Source: Catenulispora sp. EB89 (GTDB lineage: Bacteria; Actinomycetota; Actinomycetes; Streptomycetales; Catenulisporaceae). From it: 64,000 nucleotides of DNA. The notes below the pieces were generated by a model. The model did no database searches and was not told the origin of the DNA. It worked only from the letters and a program-made list of their open reading frames with translations. This document shows, piece by piece, positions 27,396 through 36,560 of this stretch. Every line of letters starts with the position of its first letter. Position 1 is the stretch's first letter. The stretch spans positions 124,001 to 188,000 of the forward strand of contig NZ_JBGCCU010000007.1 in NCBI RefSeq assembly GCF_041261445.1, written 5' to 3'. The position numbers were made by a program, and so were the translations under genes.

Positions 27396-28530
27396 GCGGC
27401 GAGCGCCGGTCGGTGATCGGCGTCAGCTCCCAGCCGGCCAGCGCGGCCCGGCGGCCGGCGTCGTCGCGCAGCTCCGGCGCGGACCTGAGCAGCCGGGCCA
27501 GCACGGCGCCGGCTCGCGGAGCGGTGATGCCGAGTGCGGTTGCCGGATCGGTCTGCGGCGGCACGGTCAGGTCGACCAGCCGGACCACGCAGTCCTCGCG
27601 CTGGAACACGGTGCTGCGCACGAGCGGCGAGCCCGAGTCGTTCACGGCCGCCTTGTCTTGGCGGGACAGGAATTCGGCGGTCGCGGCGCCGCAGCCCGGC
27701 CGCGCCGGATAGGAGAACGCGTACCGGCTCGGCTCCTGCGCGGACGCGGGCTGCTTGGCGCGCGCGTGGTGACGGACGGCAGGAAGCGCGGCGCGCAGGA
27801 AGAAGCCTCTGGCTGACAGCGGGTCGCTCAGATCCCGGGCCTGTTCCAGATACGGATTGATCGCTTCCTCGACCGCCCTCACCTCGGGCTGCGCGGCGAC
27901 GTGGCGCAGGGCCGCGACCAGGTCGCCGATCACCTCGACCGAACGGACCACCTGGTTGCCGCGCATGAACAGGGAGGTGCGGACCAGCCGGGTGGTGTCG
28001 TCGACCTTGGCCGCGGGGGAGGCGTAGCCGGCGAGGATGCCGGCGACGGTCTGTTCGCTGCCGGGCTTCACGGCGAAGGTGAGTGCGTGCCGGGTGATGC
28101 CGTCCGGTCCGGGCCCGAGCGCCACGGGGTGCGCCGATCCGCTGCGCTCCCTCGGCGGCAGGGCGCTGTCGACGCCCCGCTTGCCGAAGGTCTCCCGGAA
28201 CACGGTGAAACGCAGGGATCTGGTATCCCGGACGCAGCTGCTCAGGGGTCTGACGACCTCGCGGTGCTCCGGGCTGTCCAGCCAGCTCAGGAACGGCTCG
28301 GCGGCCTCCCACTCGCTGGTGATCAGCCAGCGCGACGGGTCCTCGGTGGACTGGCAGAGCTGGTCCATCACATGTCCCGGCACGGCCGAGACCTGGTACC
28401 GCATCTGCTCGTAGGCGTCGAGGAAGCGTTGTTGCGCGCCGTCTTGCACATCCAGCAACAGGACGACCCGCAAGCGGGAGTCGGTCGTCGGGCGGGCGCG
28501 CTCGTCGAGGACGGGAGACGGCTGAGCCAT
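27388..28530 (-). CDS. SchA/CurD-domain protein (whiE ORFI-like), first gene of the pigment operon
   Basis: A 380-residue cytoplasmic protein. The N-terminal part (about 18-115) resembles an antibiotic-biosynthesis-monooxygenase-type ferredoxin fold ([33 protein letters not shown]). The central part (about 145-260) is the SchA/CurD domain ([37 protein letters not shown]). A further related C-terminal part follows. The family is found only in spore-pigment-like clusters and its chemistry is not settled. ATG 28530 faces the divergent monooxygenase across a 205-base promoter region. Confidence 0.88.
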   Translation of the reverse strand: MAQPSPVLDERARPTTDSRLRVVLLLDVQDGAQQRFLDAYEQMRYQVSAVPGHVMDQLCQSTEDPSRWLITSEWEAAEPFLSWLDSPEHREVVRPLSSCVRDTRSLRFTVFRETFGKRGVDSALPPRERSGSAHPVALGPGPDGITRHALTFAVKPGSEQTVAGILAGYASPAAKVDDTTRLVRTSLFMRGNQVVRSVEVIGDLVAALRHVAAQPEVRAVEEAINPYLEQARDLSDPLSARGFFLRAALPAVRHHARAKQPASAQEPSRYAFSYPARPGCGAATAEFLSRQDKAAVNDSGSPLVRSTVFQREDCVVRLVDLTVPPQTDPATALGITAPRAGAVLARLLRSAPELRDDAGRRAALAGWELTPITDRRSPQS

Positions 28531-28683
28531 GGTCGGTCTCTCTTTCGGGTTGCCTGACCACCAGATCGTTTCCGAGGTATCCGGATGGCGCGACGATTCG
28601 CATCCATCCGGGCGAAATTCGCACAATCGGGACGCTCGCGGGGGATGGAGAAGGGGAGAGGTCTGCCGGGAGCCGCCGAGAAC

Positions 28684-28713
28684 TGCCCGGCGGTCGCCGG
28701 CGACCGCCGGGCA
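28684..28713. promoter_or_regulatory. 30-bp perfect palindrome in the divergent pigment promoter region
   Basis: TGCCCGGCGGTCGCC at 28684-28698 is followed without spacer by its exact complement to 28713. It sits 22 bases before the monooxygenase GTG and just before that gene's GGAG ribosome site. It may be a repressor site, or in RNA a hairpin near the start. Confidence 0.7.
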
Positions 28714-28735
28714 ACGCCACGAATGGAGCCACGCC

Positions 28736-30361
28736 GTGAACCAGCCAAGCGCGCACCGGGTGCCGGTCCTCGTCGTCGGAGGCTCCCTCGTGGGCCTGTC
28801 GACGTCGGTGTTCCTGGGCCGCCTCGGCGTCCCCCACCTGCTGGTCGAGCGGCACGCCCGGACCTCGCACCACCCGCGGGGCCGCGGCAACAACCTGCGG
28901 ACCATGGAGCTGTTCCGGGTCGCCGGCGTGGACGCCGACATCCGGCAGGCGGCGTCAGTCCTGCGCGACAACCACGGCATCCTGCAAGCCGACACCCTCG
29001 CCGGGACCGAGCAGGAGTGGTTGTTCCGGCAGATCGATCCGGGCGGCCGGACGGCCGGGTTCAGCCCCGCCGCGTGGTGTCTGTGCAGTCAGAACGATCT
29101 CGAACCGGTGCTGCTGCGGCACGCGGAGAATCTGGGCGGCACGGTCCGCTTCGGCACCGAGCTGGTCTCGTTCGAACAGGACGGCGACGGTGATGGCGGC
29201 GGTAGCGGTGATGGCGGCGGCGGCGTCACCGCGGAACTGGTTGAGCGTTCTACCGGAAAGCGCAGCACGGTCCACGCCGACTTTCTGGTGGCCGCCGACG
29301 GACCCCGCAGCCCGATCCGGGAACGGCTCGGCATCAGCCAGAGCGGACGCGGCGACCTGTTCCACAACGTCAGCGTCACCTTCCGGTCGAGCCGGCTCGC
29401 CGAGGTGGTGGGGGACCGGTTGTTCATCGCCTGTTACGTGACCAACCCCGACGGCGCCGGCGCGCTGCTCCCGGTGGACAACCGCGAGAACTGGGTCTTC
29501 CACCTGCCGTGGCATCCCGACCGCGGCGAGACGATCGAGGACTTCACCGACGAGCGGTGCGCGGCGCACATCCGAGCGGCCGCCGGCGTCCCCGATCTAC
29601 CGGTGGAGATCACCGGCCGCGCACCCTGGCACGCGGCCGAGCGCGTGGCCGACCGGTACCACTCCGGCCGGGTCTTCCTAGTCGGTGACTCAGCACACGA
29701 AATGCCTCCCACCGGTGCGTTCGGTTCGAACACCGGCATCCAGGACGCGCACAATCTCGCGTGGAAGCTGGCCGCGGTGCTGGGCGGTTGGGCGGGACCG
29801 GAGCTGCTGGAGTCGTACGGGGCCGAGCGTCGGCCGGTGGCCGTGGAGACGGCCTCGCGCGCGGTGCTCCGCTCGGCCGAGCACCGCCACCCAGGCTTCG
29901 ACGCGCCTGGCGGTGGTCCGGGTCGGACGTCGATGCTGCCGGCCGTGCTCGGCTATCGGTATACGGCAGGCGCTCTTGTCGGGGCGAATGTGCAGGCGCC
30001 GACCGTTCCCGAGAACTTCGCGGCTACCGGCGAGCCCGGGACGAGAGCCCCGCACCTGTGGCTGGACGGGGACGACGCGAAGGTGTCGACCCTCGACCTG
30101 TTCGAGCGCGTCCCGGTGTTGCTGACAGCGCACGACAGCGCGTGGCACGCGGCTGCGGCGCCGGTGGCGGCGGAGGTCGGGGTGCCGCTGGAGTGCCACG
30201 CGCCGAATACGGACACTTATTGGCAGCAGGCCTACGGCATCGAGCCGGACGGTGCGGTGCTGGTGCGGCCGGACGGATTCGTCGCTTGGCGCTCGGGCGG
30301 CGGGGCAAGCGATGCGAAGGCCGAATTGGCGGACGTGCTGCGTGAGGTGTTCAGCCTCTGA
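28736..30361 (+). CDS. FAD-dependent aromatic hydroxylase (whiE ORFVIII-like)
   Basis: A 541-residue class A flavoprotein monooxygenase. The dinucleotide-binding start is [19 protein letters not shown], the DG motif is [15 protein letters not shown] and the second FAD motif is [24 protein letters not shown]-terminal thioredoxin-like domain follows. A Gly/Asp-rich insertion ([15 protein letters not shown]) sits near residue 155. It would hydroxylate the cyclised pigment precursor using NAD(P)H and oxygen. GTG 28736 has GGAG 7 bases upstream. It is divergent from the main operon exactly as in whiE, and ends before a strong terminator. Confidence 0.93.
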   Translation: MNQPSAHRVPVLVVGGSLVGLSTSVFLGRLGVPHLLVERHARTSHHPRGRGNNLRTMELFRVAGVDADIRQAASVLRDNHGILQADTLAGTEQEWLFRQIDPGGRTAGFSPAAWCLCSQNDLEPVLLRHAENLGGTVRFGTELVSFEQDGDGDGGGSGDGGGGVTAELVERSTGKRSTVHADFLVAADGPRSPIRERLGISQSGRGDLFHNVSVTFRSSRLAEVVGDRLFIACYVTNPDGAGALLPVDNRENWVFHLPWHPDRGETIEDFTDERCAAHIRAAAGVPDLPVEITGRAPWHAAERVADRYHSGRVFLVGDSAHEMPPTGAFGSNTGIQDAHNLAWKLAAVLGGWAGPELLESYGAERRPVAVETASRAVLRSAEHRHPGFDAPGGGPGRTSMLPAVLGYRYTAGALVGANVQAPTVPENFAATGEPGTRAPHLWLDGDDAKVSTLDLFERVPVLLTAHDSAWHAAAAPVAAEVGVPLECHAPNTDTYWQQAYGIEPDGAVLVRPDGFVAWRSGGGASDAKAELADVLREVFSL

Positions 30362-30375
30362 TGCTCACTGACATC

Positions 30376-30413
30376 CCCGGGGGCGATGGCGTGAGGGCGC
30401 CATCGCCCCCGGG
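30376..30413. terminator. Bidirectional terminator, 16-bp perfect stem
   Basis: CCCGGGGGCGATGGCG (30376-30391) pairs exactly with 30398-30413 across a 6-base loop. It lies between the convergent monooxygenase and SGNH esterase genes. Confidence 0.85.
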
Positions 30414-30432
30414 AAGAAGAGACGATCGCTGC

Positions 30433-31668
30433 CTAGTGCAGCGACATCACCGGATCGCCGTTACCGTCCAAACCCGTCCCGGCGATCGTGCAGCTTCCGC
30501 CGCGCACCGCGCCGTTGTTGTAGGCCTGGCGCACGCAGCTGCGCAGGGCGAGCTGGCCCCAGTAGTTCGGGTGCAGCGACTCCTGGATGTAGTACGGGCT
30601 GCTGCCGATCGTGGTGACCGTGCGGATCTGGTTGACCCACTCGGTCTGGTTGACCGCGCCCGGGTTGGTCCAGGAGTTCAGGCCCTCCTCTTCCAGCAGG
30701 CCGACGGTGTTCTCACAGAGCCGGCGGCCGTTGAAGGCCGAGGAGATGTCGAGCTTGCGCACGTTGCTCAGCCCGCTCTGCGCGACCGCGTTGGAGACCG
30801 CGCCGGAGATCGTCGGCAGCGCCGTGCCGTCGGCCCAGTTGGCGTCGGTGTTCCAGAATCCGCAGCCGCCGGTGGACTGGCGCGTGAAGCCGGACTGCGA
30901 GTAGCGGAAGCCCGAGCCGTTCGGGATCGGCGAGGGGTAGTTCTGCACGAGGATCGTGTAGTCGCCGTCGGCGTAGCCGTCGTTGGCCATGGCCTGGTGC
31001 ACGTTCTGCAGCGCCTGCGCGATGTGCGTGGTGACCGTGGCGACGTTGGACGCCGAGAAGTTGCCGGTCACCGAGGAGTCCTGGCTGCAGTACGAGGGCC
31101 ACCACGACGGCGTGGTCAGGAAGTCCTCGACGCAGGTGGTGACGATCGAGGAGAAGTTGAAGTCGTTCCCGCCGATCGACACCGCGACCATGGTGACCTT
31201 GTGCGTGGCGGCGAAGTTCTGCAGCATCAGGGCCTGGCCCTGGTTGCCGCCGGAGTTGTAGAAGTCCAGGCCCGGCTTGAAGTTGCCGCTGTCGGTGTAC
31301 GTCGCCGTCTCGGCGCCGCTGCACGCCAGGTTCAGGCCGTTCACGCCGCCGCCGATGTAGATCTCAGCGGACTGCGACCGGTGGCAGCGCGGGATGGTCT
31401 CGGCGGTGTGCCCCGGGTTGTCGTAGTAGGCCGTCGGGCCCAGCGCGTCGATCTCCGAGCTGCTGTCGTTGGTGTTGCCGGCCCACCGGCCGGCCTCCCC
31501 GGAGATGTAGCTGTCGCCGACGGAGACGACCCACGGCGCCCCGCCCGGCGTGGCCGCGTGCGCGGCACCGGTGCCGACGACGGCGGTGGTACCGGCGAGA
31601 ACGGGGACCAGGATCGCGCCGGTGACAAGAGCGCGCAGACGAGTACGCGCCCGATGAAGCCTGCTCAT
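30433..31668 (-). CDS. Secreted SGNH/GDSL esterase
   Basis: A 411-residue secreted hydrolase. The signal peptide covers about 1-38 (SRLHRARTRLR, hydrophobic core, AHA). Block I is VSVGDSYISGEAGRW with the nucleophile Ser, then ACSGAETATY, block III is SIGGNDFNF, and the C-terminal block is ESLHPNYWGQ with the catalytic His. Several cysteines suggest disulfides. Likely an esterase or lipase acting outside the cell. The substrate is not predictable. ATG 31668 has GAGG 7 bases upstream. It is convergent with the pigment hydroxylase and shares the 30.4 kb terminator. Confidence 0.9.
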   Translation of the reverse strand: MSRLHRARTRLRALVTGAILVPVLAGTTAVVGTGAAHAATPGGAPWVVSVGDSYISGEAGRWAGNTNDSSSEIDALGPTAYYDNPGHTAETIPRCHRSQSAEIYIGGGVNGLNLACSGAETATYTDSGNFKPGLDFYNSGGNQGQALMLQNFAATHKVTMVAVSIGGNDFNFSSIVTTCVEDFLTTPSWWPSYCSQDSSVTGNFSASNVATVTTHIAQALQNVHQAMANDGYADGDYTILVQNYPSPIPNGSGFRYSQSGFTRQSTGGCGFWNTDANWADGTALPTISGAVSNAVAQSGLSNVRKLDISSAFNGRRLCENTVGLLEEEGLNSWTNPGAVNQTEWVNQIRTVTTIGSSPYYIQESLHPNYWGQLALRSCVRQAYNNGAVRGGSCTIAGTGLDGNGDPVMSLH

Positions 31669-31847
31669 GCTGTGACCTCTCAAGAACCCGACAGGTGGTT
31701 GTTCCTTGCCGGGACCGATCGGCCGCGTCGCGTCCCTCGTTCCGTGAAACTGGCAGACCGGTCCGGCGCTGGCAAGGGCTGCGGCGAGATTGTTACCGTC
31801 GGGTATCCGGGAGGTGGGATCGCGGGGGAGGCCGGGGTGAGATCGCG

Positions 31848-32582
31848 TTAGCCGGTGATGTCGGCGGCTTGGGCCTTCTTCTCGGCCGCGGCGATCAGCG
31901 AGGCGTCGACCGGAGGCGGAGGTCCGTCCAGCGACCAGGCCGAGAACGTCAGCAGCAGGCCGCCGACCTGATCGACGACGTAGCTGTAGTGCGGCTGCTG
32001 GCCGGCCTTGTCGAAGTAGTACTCGACGCAGTTCTCTGCGACGTGGTCAGGCGTCGGCTGGACCGTGTAGGAGTCCGACGGGGAGCCGGCTTCGGGGGCT
32101 TGGAAGGGCTTCTGGCATTGGGCTTCCATCGCGTGGAACTGGCTGATCAGTGCTGCGGCCTCGGTGCTGCCGTAGCACTCGACGCTCTCTCCGAGCAGGT
32201 CCGACGAGGAGCCTCCGTCGGGCGAGGGGAGGTCGAAGCCGATCGACGCGGTGGGGGCTGGGAAGTCGGCGCCGCCGTCCTGCATCTTCTGGGCGAGTTG
32301 GTCCATGGGAGCGCAGGTGCCGTTGGTCGGGTAGAGGTTCATCCCGATGCGGTAGTCGAGGGAGTGGCTGGTTCCGAGGGCGGGGGAGTCCGTGCTGGCC
32401 AGGAGCGCTGCTTGCAGCTGCGCTGCCGAGGGCGCGTTGGAGGCCCTGTTGGTGCTCGTATTCGTGCTCGCAATTGGGCTCGTGGGCACGGCGGATGTGG
32501 ACGCGCCGATGACTCCGGAAGACGAGCATCCGGCGACCGCTAGCGCTGCCATAAGCCAGGAGTACCGGATAACCCGTCCCAT
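31848..32582 (-). CDS. Lipoprotein of unknown function
   Basis: A 244-residue protein with a lipoprotein signal (MGRVIRYSWLMAALAVAGC, lipobox AVAGC), a Ser/Thr-rich tether and a C-terminal domain. The domain has four cysteines (NGTCAPMD, VECYGS, EAQCQK, ENCVEYYF) and resembles no family I can name with confidence. AAGGAG precedes the ATG. A nested inverted repeat lies 20-51 bases upstream and may control it. Confidence 0.75.
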   Translation of the reverse strand: MGRVIRYSWLMAALAVAGCSSSGVIGASTSAVPTSPIASTNTSTNRASNAPSAAQLQAALLASTDSPALGTSHSLDYRIGMNLYPTNGTCAPMDQLAQKMQDGGADFPAPTASIGFDLPSPDGGSSSDLLGESVECYGSTEAAALISQFHAMEAQCQKPFQAPEAGSPSDSYTVQPTPDHVAENCVEYYFDKAGQQPHYSYVVDQVGGLLLTFSAWSLDGPPPPVDASLIAAAEKKAQAADITG

Positions 32583-32601
32583 GGCGACTCCTTCTGCACG
32601 T

Positions 32602-32633
32602 CATAGCCTCGTTGTACGAGTTCTGAGGCTATG
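32602..32633. promoter_or_regulatory. Nested inverted repeat upstream of the lipoprotein gene
   Basis: CATAGCCTC (32602-32610) and its exact complement (32625-32633) enclose 14 bases. A second dyad, CTCGT-TGT-ACGAG, overlaps it at 32608-32620. Position and size suit a repressor site for the minus-strand lipoprotein gene. Confidence 0.5.
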
Positions 32634-32704
32634 CGGAGCGCGAGAGGACCGGTCCTGAAAAACAGTTACGCGCACCGCCACCGCATCGAGTAACGTCTCC
32701 TCCA

Positions 32705-32839
32705 GGCCGTGACAGATCATCAAGGGAGGTGGTACCCGTGAACACTCGTTCGACGTGGGTGCTCCTCCTGCCGGTCACGGCCGGCGACTGACGCAGCTGT
32801 CGCCGGAGCGCCCCAAGGCACTCCTGGAAGGCGACAGCT
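32705..32839 (+). promoter_or_regulatory. Putative translational attenuator of the GNAT gene
   Basis: Four segments can form competing helices. GGCCGTGAC (32705-32713) pairs with GTCACGGCC (32774-32782). CCGGCGAC (32781-32788) pairs with GTCGCCGG (32799-32806). AGCTGTCGCC (32795-32804) pairs with GGCGACAGCT (32830-32839). All pairings are perfect. The last one ends at the base before the acetyltransferase ATG and takes in the end of its GGAAGG ribosome site. The first and third can coexist (closed state). The second excludes both (open state). Control by leader translation is inference. Confidence 0.55.
32738..32791 (+). CDS. 17-residue leader peptide before the GNAT-infA operon
   Basis: GTG start 7 bases after GGGAGGT, the best ribosome site in this part of the window. 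It encodes MNTRSTWVLLLPVTAGD, then TGA, 48 bases before the acetyltransferase ATG. The codons for VTAGD lie in RNA segments that can pair either with the region before the leader or with the region after it. Such a frame is typical of leader peptides that sense ribosome stalling. I do not recognise the peptide. Confidence 0.6.
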   Translation: MNTRSTWVLLLPVTAGD

Positions 32840-33511
32840 ATGAACGCCATCGCACATCTCATTCCCGACCCCGTGACGCCTGTGATCACGAGGGTCGCGG
32901 CAGATCAGTGGCACGCTATCGAAGACGACCTGACAGTCGGCCGCGGGAACACCTCGCGCCGTCCCGACGGACGGCTGTTCATCAGCATCGACGCGTGGCA
33001 CGACACGGTCTTCGACCAACTCGCCGCCGTCATGCTCGCGGAACTGCCGGCGCCGCTCTACACGGTGCTCGACGCCGAGGACTCGGCGACCGCCGAGAAC
33101 TGGCGCCGCGTCGGCTTCGTCGAACGGCGACGTGAGCGGCACTATCTGGTGCCTCTCGAAGCGCGGATCACTGTGCAGCCTCCCGCCGGCGTGACCTTCG
33201 GTGGCGGTGACGACGTGTACCGCGCCGAAGTTGATGCTTCCGAGGTCGGCCTGGTCCGTCTCATCCCCCTGATGAGCAGCGACGGGACGCCGCGCATCGC
33301 GCGGATCGCGTCCATCGAGGTCCACGCCGATCACCGGCGCCGCGGCATCGGCCGGGCACTCCTGGCCCACGCGCTGGACGCCCTGCGCGAGCGCGGGTTC
33401 CGGCTGGCATCGGCCGACGTCGCCGAGGACGACACCGCGGCGATCGTTTTGGCAGAAGGCGCCGGCGCGCGCCGTACGAGCAACAGCATGGAGTTGATGT
33501 GGCAAGACTGA
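32840..33511 (+). CDS. GNAT-family N-acetyltransferase
   Basis: A 223-residue protein. The C-terminal half is a GNAT domain with the acetyl-CoA-binding motif [20 protein letters not shown] (about residues 154-173). The N-terminal half ends in [21 protein letters not shown], which looks like the last strands of a degenerate GNAT domain, so this may be a tandem GNAT. The substrate is unknown. Context (leader peptide, overlapping IF-1 gene) suggests a link to translation or to an antibiotic that targets it. The start lies directly behind a hairpin that can hide it. Confidence 0.82.
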   Translation: MNAIAHLIPDPVTPVITRVAADQWHAIEDDLTVGRGNTSRRPDGRLFISIDAWHDTVFDQLAAVMLAELPAPLYTVLDAEDSATAENWRRVGFVERRRERHYLVPLEARITVQPPAGVTFGGGDDVYRAEVDASEVGLVRLIPLMSSDGTPRIARIASIEVHADHRRRGIGRALLAHALDALRERGFRLASADVAEDDTAAIVLAEGAGARRTSNSMELMWQD

Positions 33512-33723
33512 ATCGGGGCATCGAGGTTGAGGGCACTGTCATCGAGTGCTTGTACAACGCCAACTTCCGGGTGCAGCTCGACAACGGACACAAGGTGCTC
33601 GCGCACATCAGCGGGAAGATCCGCAAGAACTACATCAGGATCATGCCGGAGGACCGGGTGTTGGTGGAGCTCAGTCCTTATGACCTGACGCGCGGCCGGA
33701 TCACGTTCCGCTACCGGTCGTAG
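33499..33723 (+). CDS. infA: Translation initiation factor IF-1, second-type paralogue
   Basis: A 74-residue OB-fold protein matching IF-1 over its whole length ([47 protein letters not shown]). It differs from the usual actinobacterial IF-1 at the N-terminus (ARLNRG instead of AKKDG) and at several core positions. The housekeeping infA normally sits in a ribosomal-protein cluster (rpmJ, rpsM), which is absent here, so this is probably an extra copy. GTG 33499 overlaps the GNAT stop by 13 bases and has GGAG inside the GNAT gene. Its end overlaps the convergent ROK gene by 23 bases. Confidence 0.93.
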   Translation: MARLNRGIEVEGTVIECLYNANFRVQLDNGHKVLAHISGKIRKNYIRIMPEDRVLVELSPYDLTRGRITFRYRS

Positions 33724-34906
33724 CCGGCCGGTCCGGATCCAGGTCCGCGGCCCAGTCGTCGAGGCCTGATTCGCTCAGCACCACGTCCAGTCCGGCGGCG
33801 GCGGCGCCGATCAGCGCGCCGTCGTCGCCGAGGGAGGCCGCCCGCAGCGGGATCGGGTCGGCGCGGCGGAACTCCATCAGCCCGTCGAGGTAGGCGGCGT
33901 CGAAGTCGGGCTGCGCGGCCGCTCGGATCAGCGGGGCCAGGCCGCCGAGGGTGACGACGTCCGGGTCGTGGGCGTTGACGAGCCCTGCGATGCCTGTGGC
34001 GAGTGCGTCGGCGACCTTGCGTACCGCGCCGGCTGCTTCGGCGTCGTGCTCGGCGCGCTGCAGGACGTCCAGCGCGAACGCCCGCGGATCGTCGGGCGTC
34101 CCGGCGCCGAGATGGCGAGCCAGGGCCCTGCCATCGACCTCGTTGTCCCAGCATCCGCGCGCTCCGCACGGACAGCGCCGCGACCGGTCGCCGAAGGGCA
34201 TGTGTCCGTACTCGCCGCCGGCGCCGCTGCCGCCGACGGCCGGGACGCCGTCGATGACCAGTACGCCGCCGAGGCCGACCTCGACGGTCAGGTGCAGCAC
34301 GGTACCGGCGCCGAGGCCGGCGCCGCCGCGCGCCTCGGCGAGGCCCGCGAGCGTGGCGTCGTTGCCGATCACCAGGGGAGTGGCGCCGGCGCCGTCGGGG
34401 AGGATCCCGGACAGGTCGGTCGGGTCCCAGCCGAGGATCGTGGGGCGGACGAGCCGGCGGTGGCGGACGGCTGCCGCCACGCTGACCGAGACGGCGCGCA
34501 GGCGGTGGCCGTGGCGTTGTCTCAGGTCCCGCAGCGCGTCGGCGATCTCTCGCACGACCTGCTGTTCGGCGTCGTGCGCGGGCCGTCCGGCGGCGACCGC
34601 GGCCGGCCGGCCGTCGATGCCGGCGAGCGCGCAGCGCCACCCTTCGTAGCGCACCTCGACGACGGCGACGAGCGGGCCGCGCGGGTGGGGGAGGAGCCGG
34701 GTCGTCGGGCGTCCGCGGCCGACCGCCGGCGCCGGGACCTCGTCGAGCAGATCGAGGGCGCGCAGGCGTGCGGTGATCTCCGTCGCGGAGCCGCTGCCGA
34801 GGCCGAGGCGGCGTGCGGCCTCGGCGCGGGTGACGCCCGGCGTGCGCCGGACCTCGCTCAGGACCGCGAGGGGGCCCGGCCAGCGTGCGTCACGCGGTCT
34901 TGTCAT
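33701..34906 (-). CDS. ROK-family transcriptional regulator
   Basis: A 401-residue protein. An N-terminal winged helix-turn-helix ([23 protein letters not shown]) is followed by a ROK domain with [22 protein letters not shown] and the zinc motif [16 protein letters not shown] repressors sense sugars or sugar phosphates. It is divergent from a HAD phosphatase and a GRP sugar transporter, which are its likely targets. The 57-base gap contains the small dyad CTCG-GTGAT-CGAG (34927-34939). Confidence 0.9.
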   Translation of the reverse strand: MTRPRDARWPGPLAVLSEVRRTPGVTRAEAARRLGLGSGSATEITARLRALDLLDEVPAPAVGRGRPTTRLLPHPRGPLVAVVEVRYEGWRCALAGIDGRPAAVAAGRPAHDAEQQVVREIADALRDLRQRHGHRLRAVSVSVAAAVRHRRLVRPTILGWDPTDLSGILPDGAGATPLVIGNDATLAGLAEARGGAGLGAGTVLHLTVEVGLGGVLVIDGVPAVGGSGAGGEYGHMPFGDRSRRCPCGARGCWDNEVDGRALARHLGAGTPDDPRAFALDVLQRAEHDAEAAGAVRKVADALATGIAGLVNAHDPDVVTLGGLAPLIRAAAQPDFDAAYLDGLMEFRRADPIPLRAASLGDDGALIGAAAAGLDVVLSESGLDDWAADLDPDRPATTGSGT

Positions 34907-34963
34907 CCGGCTCGCCCCCTTTTAAACTCGGTGATCGAGGATAATACTCGTCAGGAGTGGCCC

Positions 34964-35614
34964 ATGCACGTCATGCACCTCATCCACGGTTCCCGCCGCT
35001 TGACCGTCGCGGCCGTGCTGTTCGACATGGACGGGACGCTCGTCGACTCCGACGCGGCGGTCGACCGCTCCTGGATCGCCTGGTCGAAGGAGTACGGCGT
35101 CGATCCGGCGCTGCCCCTGGCCATCGCCCCCGGCCACCCGGCGGCCGACACCATCGCCAAGATCCTCCTCGACGCCGACCCCGCGGCGATCGCCGAGGCC
35201 GCGGCCCGCCAGCTGGCGCTGGAGTACGAAGACCTCGCCGACGTCACCGCCACCGACGGCGCCCCCGAGCTGATCGCGGCCCTGGACTCGCGCGGCGTCC
35301 CGTGGGCCGTCGTCACCAGCGCGGATGAGCGCCTGGCGAAGCTGCGCCTGGCGGCGGCGGACATCAGCCCTCGCATTCTCATCACGACCGACGACGTACC
35401 GGTCGGTAAGCCGGACCCGGCGGGCTACCTGCGCGCGGCGGATCTGCTCGGCGTGGCACCTGGCGACTGCCTCGTCGTCGAGGACACCGAACCCGGAGTC
35501 GCGGCCGGCCGGGCCGCCGGCGCCACCGTCGCGGCACTCAAGGGCGTCATCGGCGACCTGCGGATCGACAGCCTGCGCCGCATCACGGAGTCGATGGTCG
35601 GGCGCGAGACATGA
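34964..35614 (+). CDS. HAD-superfamily sugar phosphatase
   Basis: A 216-residue HAD subfamily IA enzyme. Motif I is FDMDGTLVDSD with the nucleophile Asp, motif II VVTSA, motif III Lys in VGKPDP, and motif IV VVEDTEPGV. It resembles phosphatases for 2-deoxyglucose-6-phosphate or glycerol/sugar phosphates. The next gene (sugar transporter) starts inside its stop (ATGA), so the two are coupled. AGGAG lies 6 bases before ATG 34964. Confidence 0.9.
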   Translation: MHVMHLIHGSRRLTVAAVLFDMDGTLVDSDAAVDRSWIAWSKEYGVDPALPLAIAPGHPAADTIAKILLDADPAAIAEAAARQLALEYEDLADVTATDGAPELIAALDSRGVPWAVVTSADERLAKLRLAAADISPRILITTDDVPVGKPDPAGYLRAADLLGVAPGDCLVVEDTEPGVAAGRAAGATVAALKGVIGDLRIDSLRRITESMVGRET

Positions 35615-36552
35615 CGACGTTGCTGCTGTCGCTGACGATCGTGGCGGCGTGGGGGTCGTGGATCCCGCTGGCGCAGGCGGTGCCGGGGGCGAAGCAGGCC
35701 ACGCGAACGTTCTACGTCACGGCGGGCAACCTCGTCTTCGCGGCGATCGCCCTGGTGGTCGGCGGCAGCGCGGGCCAGCTCACCCTCGGCTGGAAGGTGT
35801 TCTGGCTGCCGCTCGTCGGCGGGATGGTGTGGTCGCTCGGCAGCTTCTGCGCGTTCCGGGCCACGGAGCGCATCGGGCTGGCGCGCGCGGCGGGGACGTG
35901 GACGCCGCTGAACATCGTGGTCGCGTTCATCTTCGGGGCACTGCTGTTCAGCGAGCTCAAGGGCTTCGGGGCGGTGCGGTACGCGCTACTCGGCGGGTGT
36001 CTGGCGCTGGTGCTGTCGGGGGTGTTCCTGATCATCGGATCGCAGGGTTCGAACGCGGCCGGGACGCCTGCCGCCGCTGCGCCCGCAAACGCGCCCGCCG
36101 ACGCCGCCGCCGGGCTGCCGCGACCCCACCGATCAGGCATGATCTACGCGCTCATCGCGGGCATCCTGTGGGGCGGCTACTTCATCCCAGCCCAGTGGGC
36201 CCACGTCCCATCCCAACTCGGCAACTTCCCCCTCGCCATCGGCATGTTCCTCGCCGCCGCCGCCCTCGCCGCCCGCGAAAACGCCCTCACGCTCCCATCG
36301 CGCCGCCACCTGCCCGCACTGCTCGCCTCCGGCCTCCTCCTCGGCGTCGGCAGCGTGGCCCTCCTCGCACTGGTGACCCGCGTAGGCACCGGCGTCGGCT
36401 TCACCATCGCCCAACTCAGCCTGCTGGTGAACGCCGGCGTCGGCATCTGGCTCTTCAAGGTCCCCGCCCCCGGCTCCCCAGCCGCGCGCACGGCGCTCGC
36501 CGGCATCCTGCTGGCCGGCGTCGGCGGGACGGTCATCGGGGCTTTGCGGTAG
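35611..36552 (+). CDS. GRP-family sugar transporter (RhaT/GlcU-like)
   Basis: A 313-residue membrane protein with about ten hydrophobic segments in two repeats split by an Ala/Pro-rich loop (about 150-170). GSWIPLAQAVPGAKQATRTFY at the N-terminus and GILWGGYFIPAQWA at the start of the second half are typical of the glucose/ribose porter branch of the DMT superfamily. Likely a proton-coupled sugar importer. It is coupled to the HAD gene and probably controlled by the ROK protein. Confidence 0.87.
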   Translation: MTTLLLSLTIVAAWGSWIPLAQAVPGAKQATRTFYVTAGNLVFAAIALVVGGSAGQLTLGWKVFWLPLVGGMVWSLGSFCAFRATERIGLARAAGTWTPLNIVVAFIFGALLFSELKGFGAVRYALLGGCLALVLSGVFLIIGSQGSNAAGTPAAAAPANAPADAAAGLPRPHRSGMIYALIAGILWGGYFIPAQWAHVPSQLGNFPLAIGMFLAAAALAARENALTLPSRRHLPALLASGLLLGVGSVALLALVTRVGTGVGFTIAQLSLLVNAGVGIWLFKVPAPGSPAARTALAGILLAGVGGTVIGALR

Positions 36553-36560
36553 CGGGGCTT

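Noticed and set aside
26804-28873. One long 689-codon frame joining the cupin with upstream sequence
   Set aside because: Only the last 138 codons match a protein family. The upstream part is antiphase to the SchA/CurD-domain gene.
34927-34939. CTCG-GTGAT-CGAG as a firm ROK operator
   Set aside because: The arms are only four bases, so chance is likely. Mentioned only as context in the ROK entry.
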